From Burkholderiales bacterium (GTDB lineage: Bacteria > Pseudomonadota > Gammaproteobacteria > Burkholderiales > Ga0077523), in NCBI GenBank assembly GCA_022843925.1, contig JALHMS010000033.1, positions 1-48,198 of the forward strand: 48,198 nucleotides of DNA, given 5' to 3'. The notes under the pieces are model-generated. The model worked only from the letters and a program-made list of their open reading frames with translations, searched no databases and had not been told where the DNA came from. Below, one piece after another: positions 8,299 through 16,956 of the stretch. The position numbers and the translations under genes were made by a program. Every line of letters begins with the position of its first letter. Position 1 is the stretch's first letter.

Positions 8299-9582
8299 GT
8301 GCCGAACAACCTCTTGCCGGCGATCAACCTCCAGCCCGTAGCCGCCGGCGGTCTGCTGGACCGCAGGGGATTCCTGTCCGTGGGCACGGCGCTCGCGGTT
8401 GCCGGTACGACAGCCCTCACCGGCCAGGCCGCGCCGCTGGAGGTGCCGAGCCATTCCCGGGTGCCGGGGCGTTCTTTCCTGCCCTACGGCGAGCCATCCG
8501 CATTCGTGCTGCCGGTTCTGAAGCGTGGCCTCGGCCAGCCCTACGGCGACATCGCTCCCGGCGCCGGCTCGGCCTTCACGCCACTGCAGGCGCTGCATGG
8601 CACGATCACTCCGGCCAGCCTGCATTTCGAGCGCAGCCACAGCGGCGTGCCGGACATCGATCCGGCGCAGCATCGGCTGGTCATCCATGGCCTCGTGAAA
8701 CGCCCCCTCGCCTTCAGCCACGAGGCGCTCCTGCGCTACCCGATGGTGAGTCGGACGCTGTTCATCGAATGCTCCGGCAACAGCTTCTTCCAGACGCTTC
8801 CGACAGCGCAGCAGTTGCCGATCGGCATGCTGAACGGCCTGCTCTCGTGCAGCGAGTGGACCGGCGTGATGCTCTCGACCCTGCTCGATGAGGCCGGTAT
8901 CGATCCGCGAGGTCGGTGGCTCATCGCGGAAGGGGCCGACGCCGCAAGCATGAGCCGCAGCATTCCACTGGAGAAGGCGATGGACGACGTGATGGTGGCG
9001 CTGTACCAGAACGGGGAGCCGATCCGCCCCGAGCAGGGCTTTCCCATGCGCCTGGTGCTGCCCGGGTTCGAAGGCAACATGAGCGTGAAGTGGCTGCGCC
9101 GTCTGAAGGTCACCGAGGGTCCGGTGCACAGCAAGGACGAGACCTCCAAGTACACCGACCTCCTGCCGGACGGCAAGGCCTTGCAGTTCACGTACGTGAT
9201 GGGCGTGAAGTCGGTGATCACGCGACCGTCACCGCGGATGACCATGGGCGCGCCCGGCTTCTACGAGATCTCCGGCCTCGCGTGGTCGGGCGCCGGCCGC
9301 ATCCGCAGGGTCGAGGTGTCCGCCGACGGCGGCCGGAGCTGGGCCGATGCCGCACTGCAGGAACCCGTGCTGGACCGCAGCGTCGTGCGGTTCGGCTTGC
9401 CCTGGCGATGGGACGGCGCGCTGGTCACGCTCGAGAGCCGCGCGACCGACGAACTGGGTCGTGTGCAGGAGCCGCGCGCGACCTGGAAGGCCCGGTATGC
9501 GCCGGGCAATCGCTATCACTTCAACGCCATCCAGACCTGGCATGTGGATGCCCAAGGGGAGGTGACCAATGCCTACGCCTGA
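8299..9582 (+). CDS. soxC: SoxC-like sulfite/sulfane dehydrogenase, molybdenum subunit
   Basis: 427 residues from a GTG start with GAGGAG 8 bases upstream. The N-terminus has a Tat signal (RRGFLSVGTALAVAG from residue 22), so the protein is exported folded with its cofactor. The sulfite-oxidase fold is shown by FIECSGN with Cys158 as the molybdenum ligand, and by a C-terminal Mo-co dimerisation domain (FYEISGLAWSGAGRIRRVEV, SADGGRSW). It would oxidise sulfite or SoxY-bound sulfane sulfur in the periplasm. The next gene, a cytochrome c, overlaps by 14 bases and is the natural electron acceptor. soxAX and soxB are not in the window. Confidence 0.92.
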   Translation: MPNNLLPAINLQPVAAGGLLDRRGFLSVGTALAVAGTTALTGQAAPLEVPSHSRVPGRSFLPYGEPSAFVLPVLKRGLGQPYGDIAPGAGSAFTPLQALHGTITPASLHFERSHSGVPDIDPAQHRLVIHGLVKRPLAFSHEALLRYPMVSRTLFIECSGNSFFQTLPTAQQLPIGMLNGLLSCSEWTGVMLSTLLDEAGIDPRGRWLIAEGADAASMSRSIPLEKAMDDVMVALYQNGEPIRPEQGFPMRLVLPGFEGNMSVKWLRRLKVTEGPVHSKDETSKYTDLLPDGKALQFTYVMGVKSVITRPSPRMTMGAPGFYEISGLAWSGAGRIRRVEVSADGGRSWADAALQEPVLDRSVVRFGLPWRWDGALVTLESRATDELGRVQEPRATWKARYAPGNRYHFNAIQTWHVDAQGEVTNAYA

Positions 9583-10108
9583 TCGCACGGCGCGCATCGC
9601 GCTGCTCGTCGCACTGATCGGCACGCCGGCCGCGGCGGGACCCAACCTCGGCACGCCCATCGACGAACGGGACGTCGCGTCCTGGGACATCAGCATTCCC
9701 CCGAGCGGCACGGGTCTGCCTCCCGGAAGCGGGACGGCACGCCAGGGAGTGAGCGTCTACCAGCAGAAGTGCCAGGCGTGCCACGGCGCCGACGCGGCCG
9801 GCAAGCCTGCCGACGCGCTCGTGGGCGGCATCGGCACCCTGGCCACGCCGCAGGCACGGCGCACGGTCACCAGCTTCTGGCCCCACGCCACCACACTCTT
9901 CGACTACGTGCGGCGTGCGATGCCCTATCAGGAATCGAAGACGCTCTCGGCGGACGAGTTGTACGCGGTTTGCGCCTACCTGCTGGCGCAGGACGGCATC
10001 GTCACGGACGACTTCGTGCTCGATGCAGAGACACTGCCTGCGGTGATCATGCCGAACCGAGAAGGGTTCATCCCGTCGTGGCCGGAACGCCGACCGACAC
10101 GGCCATGA
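9569..10108 (+). CDS. Periplasmic monohaem cytochrome c, partner of SoxC
   Basis: 179 residues with a signal peptide (about 1-23, ending PAAA). One haem site CQACH covers Cys68, Cys71 and His72, and Met118 in RRAMPYQ is the probable second axial ligand. Family knowledge pairs such cytochromes with SoxC or SorA. It is half the length of the dihaem Paracoccus SoxD and has only one haem motif, so a SorB-like or short SoxD-like subunit is the better description. GGGGAGG precedes the ATG, which lies inside the soxC end, indicating coupled translation. Confidence 0.88.
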   Translation: MPTPDRTARIALLVALIGTPAAAGPNLGTPIDERDVASWDISIPPSGTGLPPGSGTARQGVSVYQQKCQACHGADAAGKPADALVGGIGTLATPQARRTVTSFWPHATTLFDYVRRAMPYQESKTLSADELYAVCAYLLAQDGIVTDDFVLDAETLPAVIMPNREGFIPSWPERRPTRP

Positions 10109-10701
10109 CCACCGAGTCCCGCACCGTGCCGCCGGAAACTCCCGACGCAGTGCTCGAATTCTGGTTCGGCCCCGAGGACCGGCCATCGATTCCGAAACGG
10201 GAGTGGTTCGCGAAATCCGCCGAGTTCGACGCGGAGATCCGTCGCCGCTTCCTGACGACGCTCCAGTGCGCCCGGGCCGGGGCACTCGACACATGGCGGC
10301 AGGCGCCTCGCTCGTCGCTGGCGCTCGTGGTCGTGCTCGATCAGTTCTCGCGCAACGTGTTTCGCGATTCACCCGAAGCGTTCTCCGCCGATGGTGCTGC
10401 ATTGTCGATCGCGCGAAGCATGGTGGCGACCGGCTGGGACCTGCTGCTCACGCCGATCGAGCGTGGCTTCGTCTACCTGCCCTTCGAGCATTCGGAGGCG
10501 CTCCCCGACCAGCACGAATCGCTGCGGTGCTTCGCCGATCTTCGACCGTTCCCGGAGACCGCGGACCTGTACACGTGGGCCGAGAAGCACCATCGCGTGA
10601 TCGCGCGCTTCGGACGCTTCCCGCACCGCAATGCGATCCTGCGGCGCCCCAACACCCCCGCGGAGGACGCCTTCCTGCTGGAGCCCGGCTCGCGCTTCTG
10701 A
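10105..10701 (+). CDS. DUF924 family protein
   Basis: 198 residues matching the DUF924 family: VLEFWFGPEDRP at the N-terminus, the signature LDQFSRNVFRDSPEAFS near the middle, then FVYLPFEHSE and RFPHRNAILRR. The fold is all-helical and TPR-like in known members. No biochemical role is established. The ATG shares ATGA with the cytochrome stop, a 4-base overlap, so it is probably translated from the soxC message. No link to sulfur oxidation is known; the arrangement may just be co-expression. Confidence 0.9.
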   Translation: MTTESRTVPPETPDAVLEFWFGPEDRPSIPKREWFAKSAEFDAEIRRRFLTTLQCARAGALDTWRQAPRSSLALVVVLDQFSRNVFRDSPEAFSADGAALSIARSMVATGWDLLLTPIERGFVYLPFEHSEALPDQHESLRCFADLRPFPETADLYTWAEKHHRVIARFGRFPHRNAILRRPNTPAEDAFLLEPGSRF

Positions 10702-11305
10702 GCCTCGTCGCCAGCCGCGGGGTCCGGCCATCCGGTCCACGACACCCACGAGCCGCGCGGCCTCCGGCTTCCACGCCGTCGCGATCCGCGGCCGGCTCGA
10801 TGCCGAACCTGTTGCCGCTCCGGATCCGCGCGTCGCCGGCGGATGCGAGGGATGGGTCGATCCACGCTTCGAGATCGGGTCCCGCTCGTCGAGCGGCGCG
10901 CCGACTTCGGGCTGGTGCTCACCCGCGCCGTCGTGCCCGTCCCGCAACCGGCCTCCGTCGCGCGCTCTATCCCATCGATCTTCGGGTCGCAGCGGGCATC
11001 CACCGGTCACGGGCGCTGACGCTGACGCGGCACGCTATGCCGTTGGTCAGATCCGCCTCGGGTCGACGCTGCGTTAACTTCGTTCTCGGAAAGTACGTGG
11101 GCATGCGCGATTGCGCCGGAACCCCTGCATGCCCGTTCTGTTCCTCGGCATCGGAGCGACGAGAACGCACGGCCTTTCCCCGCCATCGCCATGCATGCGT
11201 CCGGCCCGGGTGACCCGGTACCCCGTGGATCCCCGGCCGGATCGCCACCGAGGAATGCCCTGCCGCGCGGCCGTCCGCACGGCCCGCCAAGAGGAGGAAC
11301 AGGCC
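10702..11305. other. 600-base spacer with no convincing gene
   Basis: Between the DUF924 gene and the M19-like gene. All frames carry open stretches because of GC content, but none has a family signature. Around 10870-10990 one plus-strand frame briefly reads like protein (LVERRADFGLVLTRAVVPVP) before stopping, which could be a decayed gene. A ribosome site GAGGAGG at 11291-11297 belongs to the next gene. Confidence 0.4.
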
Positions 11306-13837
11306 ATGTTCCGGATCGTCGTCACCGCAGCGCTCGTATCGTCGTTCGCACTGGCCTTTTCGACAGCCCGCGCCGAGGAAGCACGCCGCCCCGTCCAGGG
11401 CTACGTGCTGACGCACGAACATCCGACCTACGGTATGGCTTTCGGCGGCAACTACGCTTTCGCGGGCGCCCCGGGCAACTACCGCCACGGCATCATGGTG
11501 AACGGCTACACGGCCGCGTGCGGCGGCTGCAAGATTCTCGGCAAGTGCGACCACGGGGAAGTGAAGGGGAGCTTTGCAGCGTTCACCGGCGGACTCGGTG
11601 GCGACATGGGGGACCACGCGTCGCACATGGGTCCGCTCCACAACAGCAACTCCCACCTGCGGTACAGCACCGAATGGATCAAGGCCGCGGCGCGACCGAC
11701 CGGCGCGGACGCCGATGGAGCCGCGATGAAGATCATGGTGGCGTTCGCCGTCGAGAACGAGGCCATGTGCGAGCAGCTCTACTACGTGAACAAGGGCAAC
11801 GGCGGCGCGGGCGGTGACGGCTATGCCTGCTCGACCGGCGACAGCTGGGCATCGCTCAAGCGGCAGCTGGACAATCTGAAGGCGTGGGCTGCCGAGAACA
11901 ACGACTGGATGGGCATCGCCTACACGGCCACCGATGCGCGCAACATCATCGCGGCCGGTAAGCTCGCCGTCGTGCTCGCGATCGAGTCGGAGTACTCGTT
12001 CGGCTCCGAGGCCCGGACGTTCGATCCGGTGGAGCGCCTCGCCAGGTACCACGAAGAAGGTGTGCGCACCTTCTACCTTGCGCACAAGATCAACTCCCGG
12101 CTCTCGGGTGCAGACCTCTACCTGCCGCGAGGATCCCTGCCGGGCCGTGCCATCCGCGCAGTGCAGGCGATGTCCGGATGCTTCCACTACGACGACAACG
12201 TCGCCCATTTCCCGCTGGAGGGTCGTCTCGGCGAGAACCTCTGCGACAACACCAACCAGTGCGGTCCGAATGCCTTGAAGGGCGGCAAGCTCAAAGACAA
12301 GTGCAACTACAAGCTGAGCGACATCTCCGAAGCGAACTACGTGGACTACCTGTCCCGAGGCGCCGGGGCCTTCAACGGCTTTGACCTGTACCCCCTGCCG
12401 CCCGGATTCACCCGGGAGGCCGTCACCCTCGGACCACCGAGCGGACCGGGCACCCGGCTCGACGATGACGACATCGAGCGCAACAACCTCGGACTGTCCC
12501 ACGACGGCGAGCGCGTCGTTCGCGAGGCGATGCTCCGCGGCATGATCGTGAACATCGACCACGTGTCGAGCCGGGCCCGCGTCCAGATGCACGCGCTCGC
12601 GACGCAGGTGTTCGACGGGTATCCGCTGAACGCCCTGCACAACAAACCCAACGAGCGACTCTCCGGAGGAAAGAACTTCGAGCGGCACGAGTACGACCTC
12701 GATGGCCCGGAGCTTCGCTTCATCCGCGACACCGGCGGCTTCTTCGGCCTGCGCATGGGGCCGACGGAATCGGTGAAGTACCCCGAGTCGGGCATCCGGC
12801 AGAGCTGCGCCAGGACGAGCACCGAGACCGCGAAGATGCTGGCCTGGCTGATCGACGAGGGGATGAGCGTCGGCTACTCCCTCGACTACGCCACGGTCAC
12901 CGAGGGCGTGCACTCGCGGACGCTCGTCGGCTGCGGCCTGGAACTCGGAAACGATCGCCTTCACATGTACGGCCGCCACCGGGCGGAAGGCCTCTCGCAT
13001 ATCGGGATGATGACGCAGTGGCACGGCGAGCTGGAGGCCATCGGACTCGCCCGGAAGTACCTCGATGTGCTGCGCAACGACGGTGCCGAACAGTTCCTCC
13101 GGATGTGGGAACGCTCGGAGGCGAAGGCCGCCAACGGGACCCAGATTCCCCGCCGCGTGTTCACGGCGGCATCGGTCGATCGCGGATGCAAGGAGGACTC
13201 CGACTGCGCCGGCGGCGAGTACTGTGCACGGATGGGCGCCGACATCCGGACCAACGTCTGCCGAACCGCCAAGGATCGCGGGTCGTTCTGCACCGACCAG
13301 CGCCAGTGCGGCTCCGGAAGATGTGTGGCGGGCGCCTGCGCCGCCGCGGACCAGTGCACCGAGAACCGCGACTGTGCCGACGACCAGTTCTGCGGCGACC
13401 CGATCGCCGGCAGGCGCACCTGCAAGTCCCTGCTCGACGACGGCAAGCTCTGCACGCGGTCCGAACAGTGCACGTCCGGACGTTGCTCCGCAGGTGCCTG
13501 CGGCCAGGCCGACGAATGCCGTGCCGCCATCGACTGCGCGGCCGGCGAGTACTGTGGCGACCCCATCGCCGGACGGCGGTCCTGCAAGGCACTGAAATCC
13601 CGTGGCCAGGTGTGCATCAAGGACGACCAGTGCGACACGAAGCGCTGCACGCTGGGAAAGTGCGCCGACGCGGACGAATGCCGCTCCAATGCGGAGTGCC
13701 GCAGCAACCAGTATTGCGGCGACCCCATCGCGGGCAAGCGAAAGTGCAAGGACCTCCTGCCGAACGGCAAGGCGTGCACGAAGTCGATCCAGTGCGCGTC
13801 GAACCGCTGCTCGCTCCTGAAATGCAAGGAGAACTGA
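11306..13837 (+). CDS. Exported M19-dipeptidase-like hydrolase with four C-terminal cysteine-rich modules
   Basis: 843 residues with a signal peptide (1-23, ending ARA). Residues 31-600 resemble the amidohydrolase-superfamily dipeptidases (M19): a metal-type THEHP at 36-40, AIESEY near 225, a NIDHVSSR segment at 416-423, LHNKPNERLSGG at 444-455, and GYSLDYATVTEG at 523-534. A cysteine-rich tail from about 628 to the end has four modules with a 54-residue period; the core CGDPIAG-RR-CK repeats three times and each module ends with a C-GRC-AGAC type pattern. The cysteines imply disulfides and a surface or extracellular location. GAGGAGG lies 8 bases before the ATG. The substrate is unknown. Confidence 0.8.
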   Translation: MFRIVVTAALVSSFALAFSTARAEEARRPVQGYVLTHEHPTYGMAFGGNYAFAGAPGNYRHGIMVNGYTAACGGCKILGKCDHGEVKGSFAAFTGGLGGDMGDHASHMGPLHNSNSHLRYSTEWIKAAARPTGADADGAAMKIMVAFAVENEAMCEQLYYVNKGNGGAGGDGYACSTGDSWASLKRQLDNLKAWAAENNDWMGIAYTATDARNIIAAGKLAVVLAIESEYSFGSEARTFDPVERLARYHEEGVRTFYLAHKINSRLSGADLYLPRGSLPGRAIRAVQAMSGCFHYDDNVAHFPLEGRLGENLCDNTNQCGPNALKGGKLKDKCNYKLSDISEANYVDYLSRGAGAFNGFDLYPLPPGFTREAVTLGPPSGPGTRLDDDDIERNNLGLSHDGERVVREAMLRGMIVNIDHVSSRARVQMHALATQVFDGYPLNALHNKPNERLSGGKNFERHEYDLDGPELRFIRDTGGFFGLRMGPTESVKYPESGIRQSCARTSTETAKMLAWLIDEGMSVGYSLDYATVTEGVHSRTLVGCGLELGNDRLHMYGRHRAEGLSHIGMMTQWHGELEAIGLARKYLDVLRNDGAEQFLRMWERSEAKAANGTQIPRRVFTAASVDRGCKEDSDCAGGEYCARMGADIRTNVCRTAKDRGSFCTDQRQCGSGRCVAGACAAADQCTENRDCADDQFCGDPIAGRRTCKSLLDDGKLCTRSEQCTSGRCSAGACGQADECRAAIDCAAGEYCGDPIAGRRSCKALKSRGQVCIKDDQCDTKRCTLGKCADADECRSNAECRSNQYCGDPIAGKRKCKDLLPNGKACTKSIQCASNRCSLLKCKEN

Positions 13838-13851
13838 TCGACGCGTGAGCG

Positions 13852-13867
13852 GGCGGGTGCGCCCGCC
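13852..13867. terminator. Short hairpin between convergent genes
   Basis: GGCGGG, loop TGCG, CCCGCC. It sits 14 bases after the stop of the M19-like gene and touches the stop codon of the opposing gene. No T tract follows on either strand, so it may be a weak bidirectional terminator. Confidence 0.4.
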
Positions 13868-14649
13868 TACCAGCGCTGCGGAGGCACGGGCACTTCCACG
13901 GTCCGGCCTGCGAGCCACGCGTCGACGACGTCGTCCGCGACAGGGCCCTGCGCCGCCGTCCACAGCACCTCGGGCGGCAGCACGCGGGTGCCGGGCGAGG
14001 CCATCGGCAGCGCCGCTGCGAGCCGCGCCGCGACGCACGCCACCGTGCGGCTTCGCACCGGTTGATCGCGCTGCGGCACCATCCAGTGGAGTTGCCCGAT
14101 CAACCAGCCGGCGAGGCGCACGGGCCAAGGTTCGCGCGCACCCGCATCAACGGCCGCCTGTGCCGACCGCATGAAAACCAGGTGCCCGAAACCCAGCGCC
14201 GACACCGCCCCTTCGTCCAGCGATGCGAGCCCCGTCTTCAGCGCCTCCGGCAGGAACCCCGGGGCATGGGGCACCACGACCACCAGCACCGCGACGCCGA
14301 GCCCGTGCAGCCGGCCAGCCAGCACGGCGAGGTCCTCGGGCTGCGGCAGGCCGAACGGCTCGTCACGACCGTTCGCGTGCCGCTCGCGATCGAACACGAT
14401 CACGGCCGTGTCGGGAGCGAAGGACAGCCACGCCGTCTCGTGCACGGCTTCGAGCCTGCGCATGGCCGGCTGCATCGGCAGCACCGTCCACACGCCGACA
14501 TGCGCGAACTCGCTCCTGGCGAGCAATTGCTCGACGACCTGGGAACCGAGCACGCCACCACCGCCGAGCACGAGCACGCGGCGCCGCGCCGCACCCCCCG
14601 CGCGGATCGGGCGATTGGCGGCGGCAAGGGCGTCGGCGGGATCGATCAT
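13867..14649 (-). CDS. NAD(P)-binding Rossmann-fold protein, SDR/epimerase-like
   Basis: 260 residues. A nucleotide-binding loop VLVLGGGGVLGSQVVEQLL lies at about 25-43, followed by strands and helices in the order of atypical SDR or HTATIP2-like proteins (VAVLVVVVPHAPGFLPEAL, then FGHLVFMRSAQ). The classical YxxxK catalytic pair is not evident, so a binding or redox-sensing role is as likely as a dehydrogenase. No signal peptide. The start is followed directly upstream by the palindromic repeat block. No operon partner. Confidence 0.65.
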   Translation of the reverse strand: MIDPADALAAANRPIRAGGAARRRVLVLGGGGVLGSQVVEQLLARSEFAHVGVWTVLPMQPAMRRLEAVHETAWLSFAPDTAVIVFDRERHANGRDEPFGLPQPEDLAVLAGRLHGLGVAVLVVVVPHAPGFLPEALKTGLASLDEGAVSALGFGHLVFMRSAQAAVDAGAREPWPVRLAGWLIGQLHWMVPQRDQPVRSRTVACVAARLAAALPMASPGTRVLPPEVLWTAAQGPVADDVVDAWLAGRTVEVPVPPQRW

Positions 14650-14699
14650 CGGGATGTGCTCGAGCGAGGAATCTTTGCGTAGTTTGGCGGATCAGGTCG

Positions 14700-15600
14700 C
14701 CGCCCGGAGCGCAACGCATCCACCGCCCTTGTACGAGGGACCCATGGACCCTGTACGAGGGACCCATGGCCCCGAAATCGGTCGATGGCGCACAAGCGCC
14801 TCGACCGCATCCCACGCTTTCGCGGGCACGGCCCGCTCCTATAACAGCTCGGTCCGATCCCGAGGGTTGACGGGGCATCCACCGCCCTTGTAGGAGGGCC
14901 CCTGTAGGAGGGGCCCATGGCCCCGAAAGCGGTCAATGCCGCGGAAGCGCCTCGACCGCATCCCACGCTTTCGCGGGCATGGCCCGCTCCGACAACATCT
15001 TGGTTCGCTCCCGAGGTTTGACGGGGCATCCACGGCCCTTGTAGGAGGGCCCCTGTAGGAGGGGCCCATGGCCCCGAAAGCGGTCGATGCCGCGGAAGCG
15101 CCTCGACCGCATCCCACGCTTTCGCGGGCACGGCCCGCTCCTACAACAGCTCGGTCCGATCCCGAGGTTTGACGGGGCATCCACCGCCTCTGTAGGAGGG
15201 GCCCATGGCCCCGAAAGCGGTCAATGTCGCGGAAGCGCCTCGACCGCATCCCACGCTTTCGCGGGCATGGCCCGCTCCTACAACAGCTCGGTCCGATCCC
15301 GAGGTCGATGACGCATCCACCATCCTTGTAGGAGGGACCCTGTAGGAGGGGCCCATGGCCCCGAAGGCGGTCAATGTCGCGGAAGCGCCTCGACCGCATC
15401 CCACGCTTTCGCGGGCATGGCCCGCTCCTACAACATCTTGGTTCGCTCCCGAGGTTTGACGGCGCATCCACCGCCCCGGTAGAAGGAACCCACGACCCCT
15501 GTAGGAGGGGCCCATGGCCCCGAAAGCGGTCAATGTCGCGGAAGCGCCTCGACCGCATCCCACGCTGTCGCGGGCATGGCCCGCTCCTACAAGGAAAGCG
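14700..15600. repeat. Tandem repeat of about 150 bp, six copies, with paired REP-like hairpins
   Basis: The phrase GCGCCTCGACCGCATCCCAC recurs at 14796, 14947, 15098, 15235, 15385 and 15544, so spacings are 151, 151, 137, 150 and 159 bp. Each unit has one hairpin of the type GTAGGAGGGGCCCATGGCCCC and one in the opposite orientation (TTTCGCGGGCATGGCCCGC). Spacing differences come from one or two copies of the GTAGGAGGG segment. This is the same family as at 1-718, 42735-42960 and 47900-48198. No gene is seen. Confidence 0.9.
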
Positions 15601-15644
15601 TGACCGATTCTCGCGGCGGGTGGCACACCGACAGGAGGCATACA

Positions 15645-15717
15645 CCGGGCCCTCTCCTGTTTCGCCATCCGCGCGGGCACCCGCCGCAGGCCGACAGGCA
15701 CGAGAAACAGGGCCCGG
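15645..15717 (-). terminator. Long hairpin just after the nitronate monooxygenase stop
   Basis: The arms CCGGGCCCTCTCCTGTTTC (15645-15663) and GAAACAGGGCCCGG (15704-15717) pair over 14 bases with a 5-base bulge. The structure begins 5 bases after the stop codon of the minus-strand gene. A second pair, GGCGGGTG and CACCCGCC, interlocks with it rather than nesting. No T tract is present, so termination is probable but not certain. Confidence 0.5.
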
Positions 15718-15722
15718 CCCCC

Positions 15723-16760
15723 TTACCGTTCCGCCAGCCTCCACACCAGCTCGGCTGCCGGCATCTCCCGGCACCCCGTCGCGTTCTGACCGGACCACAG
15801 CGGGGAGAAGTCGCCGCTGCCGATGGCCTCGGCCTTCGCGCGGATCGGCGTGATCGCCGCCGTCGCGAGCGGGAATGCCGGTGCCGCGGGGTTCATGGGC
15901 CCGACCTCGCGGATGAGCCGATTCACGATGCCCCGCGCCGGACGGCCGGTGAAGAGGTTGGTGAGCGCGGTATGCCGCACGGCTTCGCTTTTCAGCGCCG
16001 CGCGGTGGACCGCGCTCGTGGTCGCCTCGGGGCACAGCAGGAACGCCGTGCCGAGCTGCGCTGCACCCGCACCGAGCGCGAGCGCCGCCGCCACGCCCTC
16101 CGCGTCGGCGATGCCACCGGCGGCGATCACCGGCACCTTCACGGCTTTCACGATCTGCGGCAGCAGCGCGAACGTGCCGATCTGCGTGGTGAGATCGTCC
16201 GACAGGAACATGCCGCGATGCCCACCGGCCTCGACGCCCTGGGCGATGACGGCGTCGACGCCGTGGGCTTCGAGCCATCGCGCCTCTTCGACCGTTGTCG
16301 CGGACGACAACACCTTCGCACCCCACGCGCGAACGCGGGCGAGCAGATCCGGCGCTGGCAGTCCGAAGTGGAAACTCACGACCGGTGGCTTGAAGACCTC
16401 CAGCACATCGGCCGCCTCGCTGCTGAACGGCGCGCGCCCGGGCCCGGCGGGAATCGTCGCGGGGTCGATGCCGAACTCGTCGTAGTACGACCCGAGCGTC
16501 CGGCGCCACGCCGCCTCGCGCGCCGCGTCGACGACGGGCGGCGCGTGGCAGAAGAAGTTCACGTTGACGGGTCGCGAAGTCGCCGCACGGATCTTCTCCA
16601 GCTCGGTGCGGATCATCTCCGGCGTGGACATCGCGCACGGCAGCGCACCGAGCCCCCCTGCGTTCGATACCGCGATGGCGAGCGCGCTGCCCTGCACGCC
16701 GGCCATCGGGGCCTGGAGGATCGGCAGATCGATGCCGAGGAGCGTCTGGAGTCGGGTCAT
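15723..16760 (-). CDS. Nitronate monooxygenase (2-nitropropane dioxygenase-like), FMN TIM barrel
   Basis: 345 residues with the family hallmarks: PILQAPMAGVQGSALAIAVS near the N-terminus, a GGLGALPCA loop, NVNFFCHAPP, the QGVEAGGHRGMF motif that carries the catalytic histidine, and phosphate-binding loops VIAAGGIADAEGV and ALGAGAAQLGTAFLLCPEA. It oxidises toxic nitronates using FMN and oxygen. No signal peptide, so cytoplasmic. The start follows no clear ribosome site; the ATG is kept because the protein begins exactly where family members begin. It is a single-gene unit ending in a hairpin. Confidence 0.9.
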   Translation of the reverse strand: MTRLQTLLGIDLPILQAPMAGVQGSALAIAVSNAGGLGALPCAMSTPEMIRTELEKIRAATSRPVNVNFFCHAPPVVDAAREAAWRRTLGSYYDEFGIDPATIPAGPGRAPFSSEAADVLEVFKPPVVSFHFGLPAPDLLARVRAWGAKVLSSATTVEEARWLEAHGVDAVIAQGVEAGGHRGMFLSDDLTTQIGTFALLPQIVKAVKVPVIAAGGIADAEGVAAALALGAGAAQLGTAFLLCPEATTSAVHRAALKSEAVRHTALTNLFTGRPARGIVNRLIREVGPMNPAAPAFPLATAAITPIRAKAEAIGSGDFSPLWSGQNATGCREMPAAELVWRLAER

Positions 16761-16956
16761 GGAGGTCTGCCGGGATCGCGTTTCGCCGCGGCGAAGCGGC
16801 CGCCGGCGGGAATGTCGGAGACGGGATGGTACCACTCGCCGTCGATCGTGATCCAGATGCGCGGTGCATGCGTAGAGCACCGTGAGGCCGGCACGGATCG
16901 CCACGTCGATCCACCCCCTGCGCCGGCCGCGCACGACCCTCACCGGAGACCTCATC

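Noticed and set aside
10967-14128. A 1053-codon minus-strand frame
   Set aside because: It is antisense to the M19-like gene, whose domains, signal peptide and ribosome site are clear. The long frame is a GC-rich shadow.
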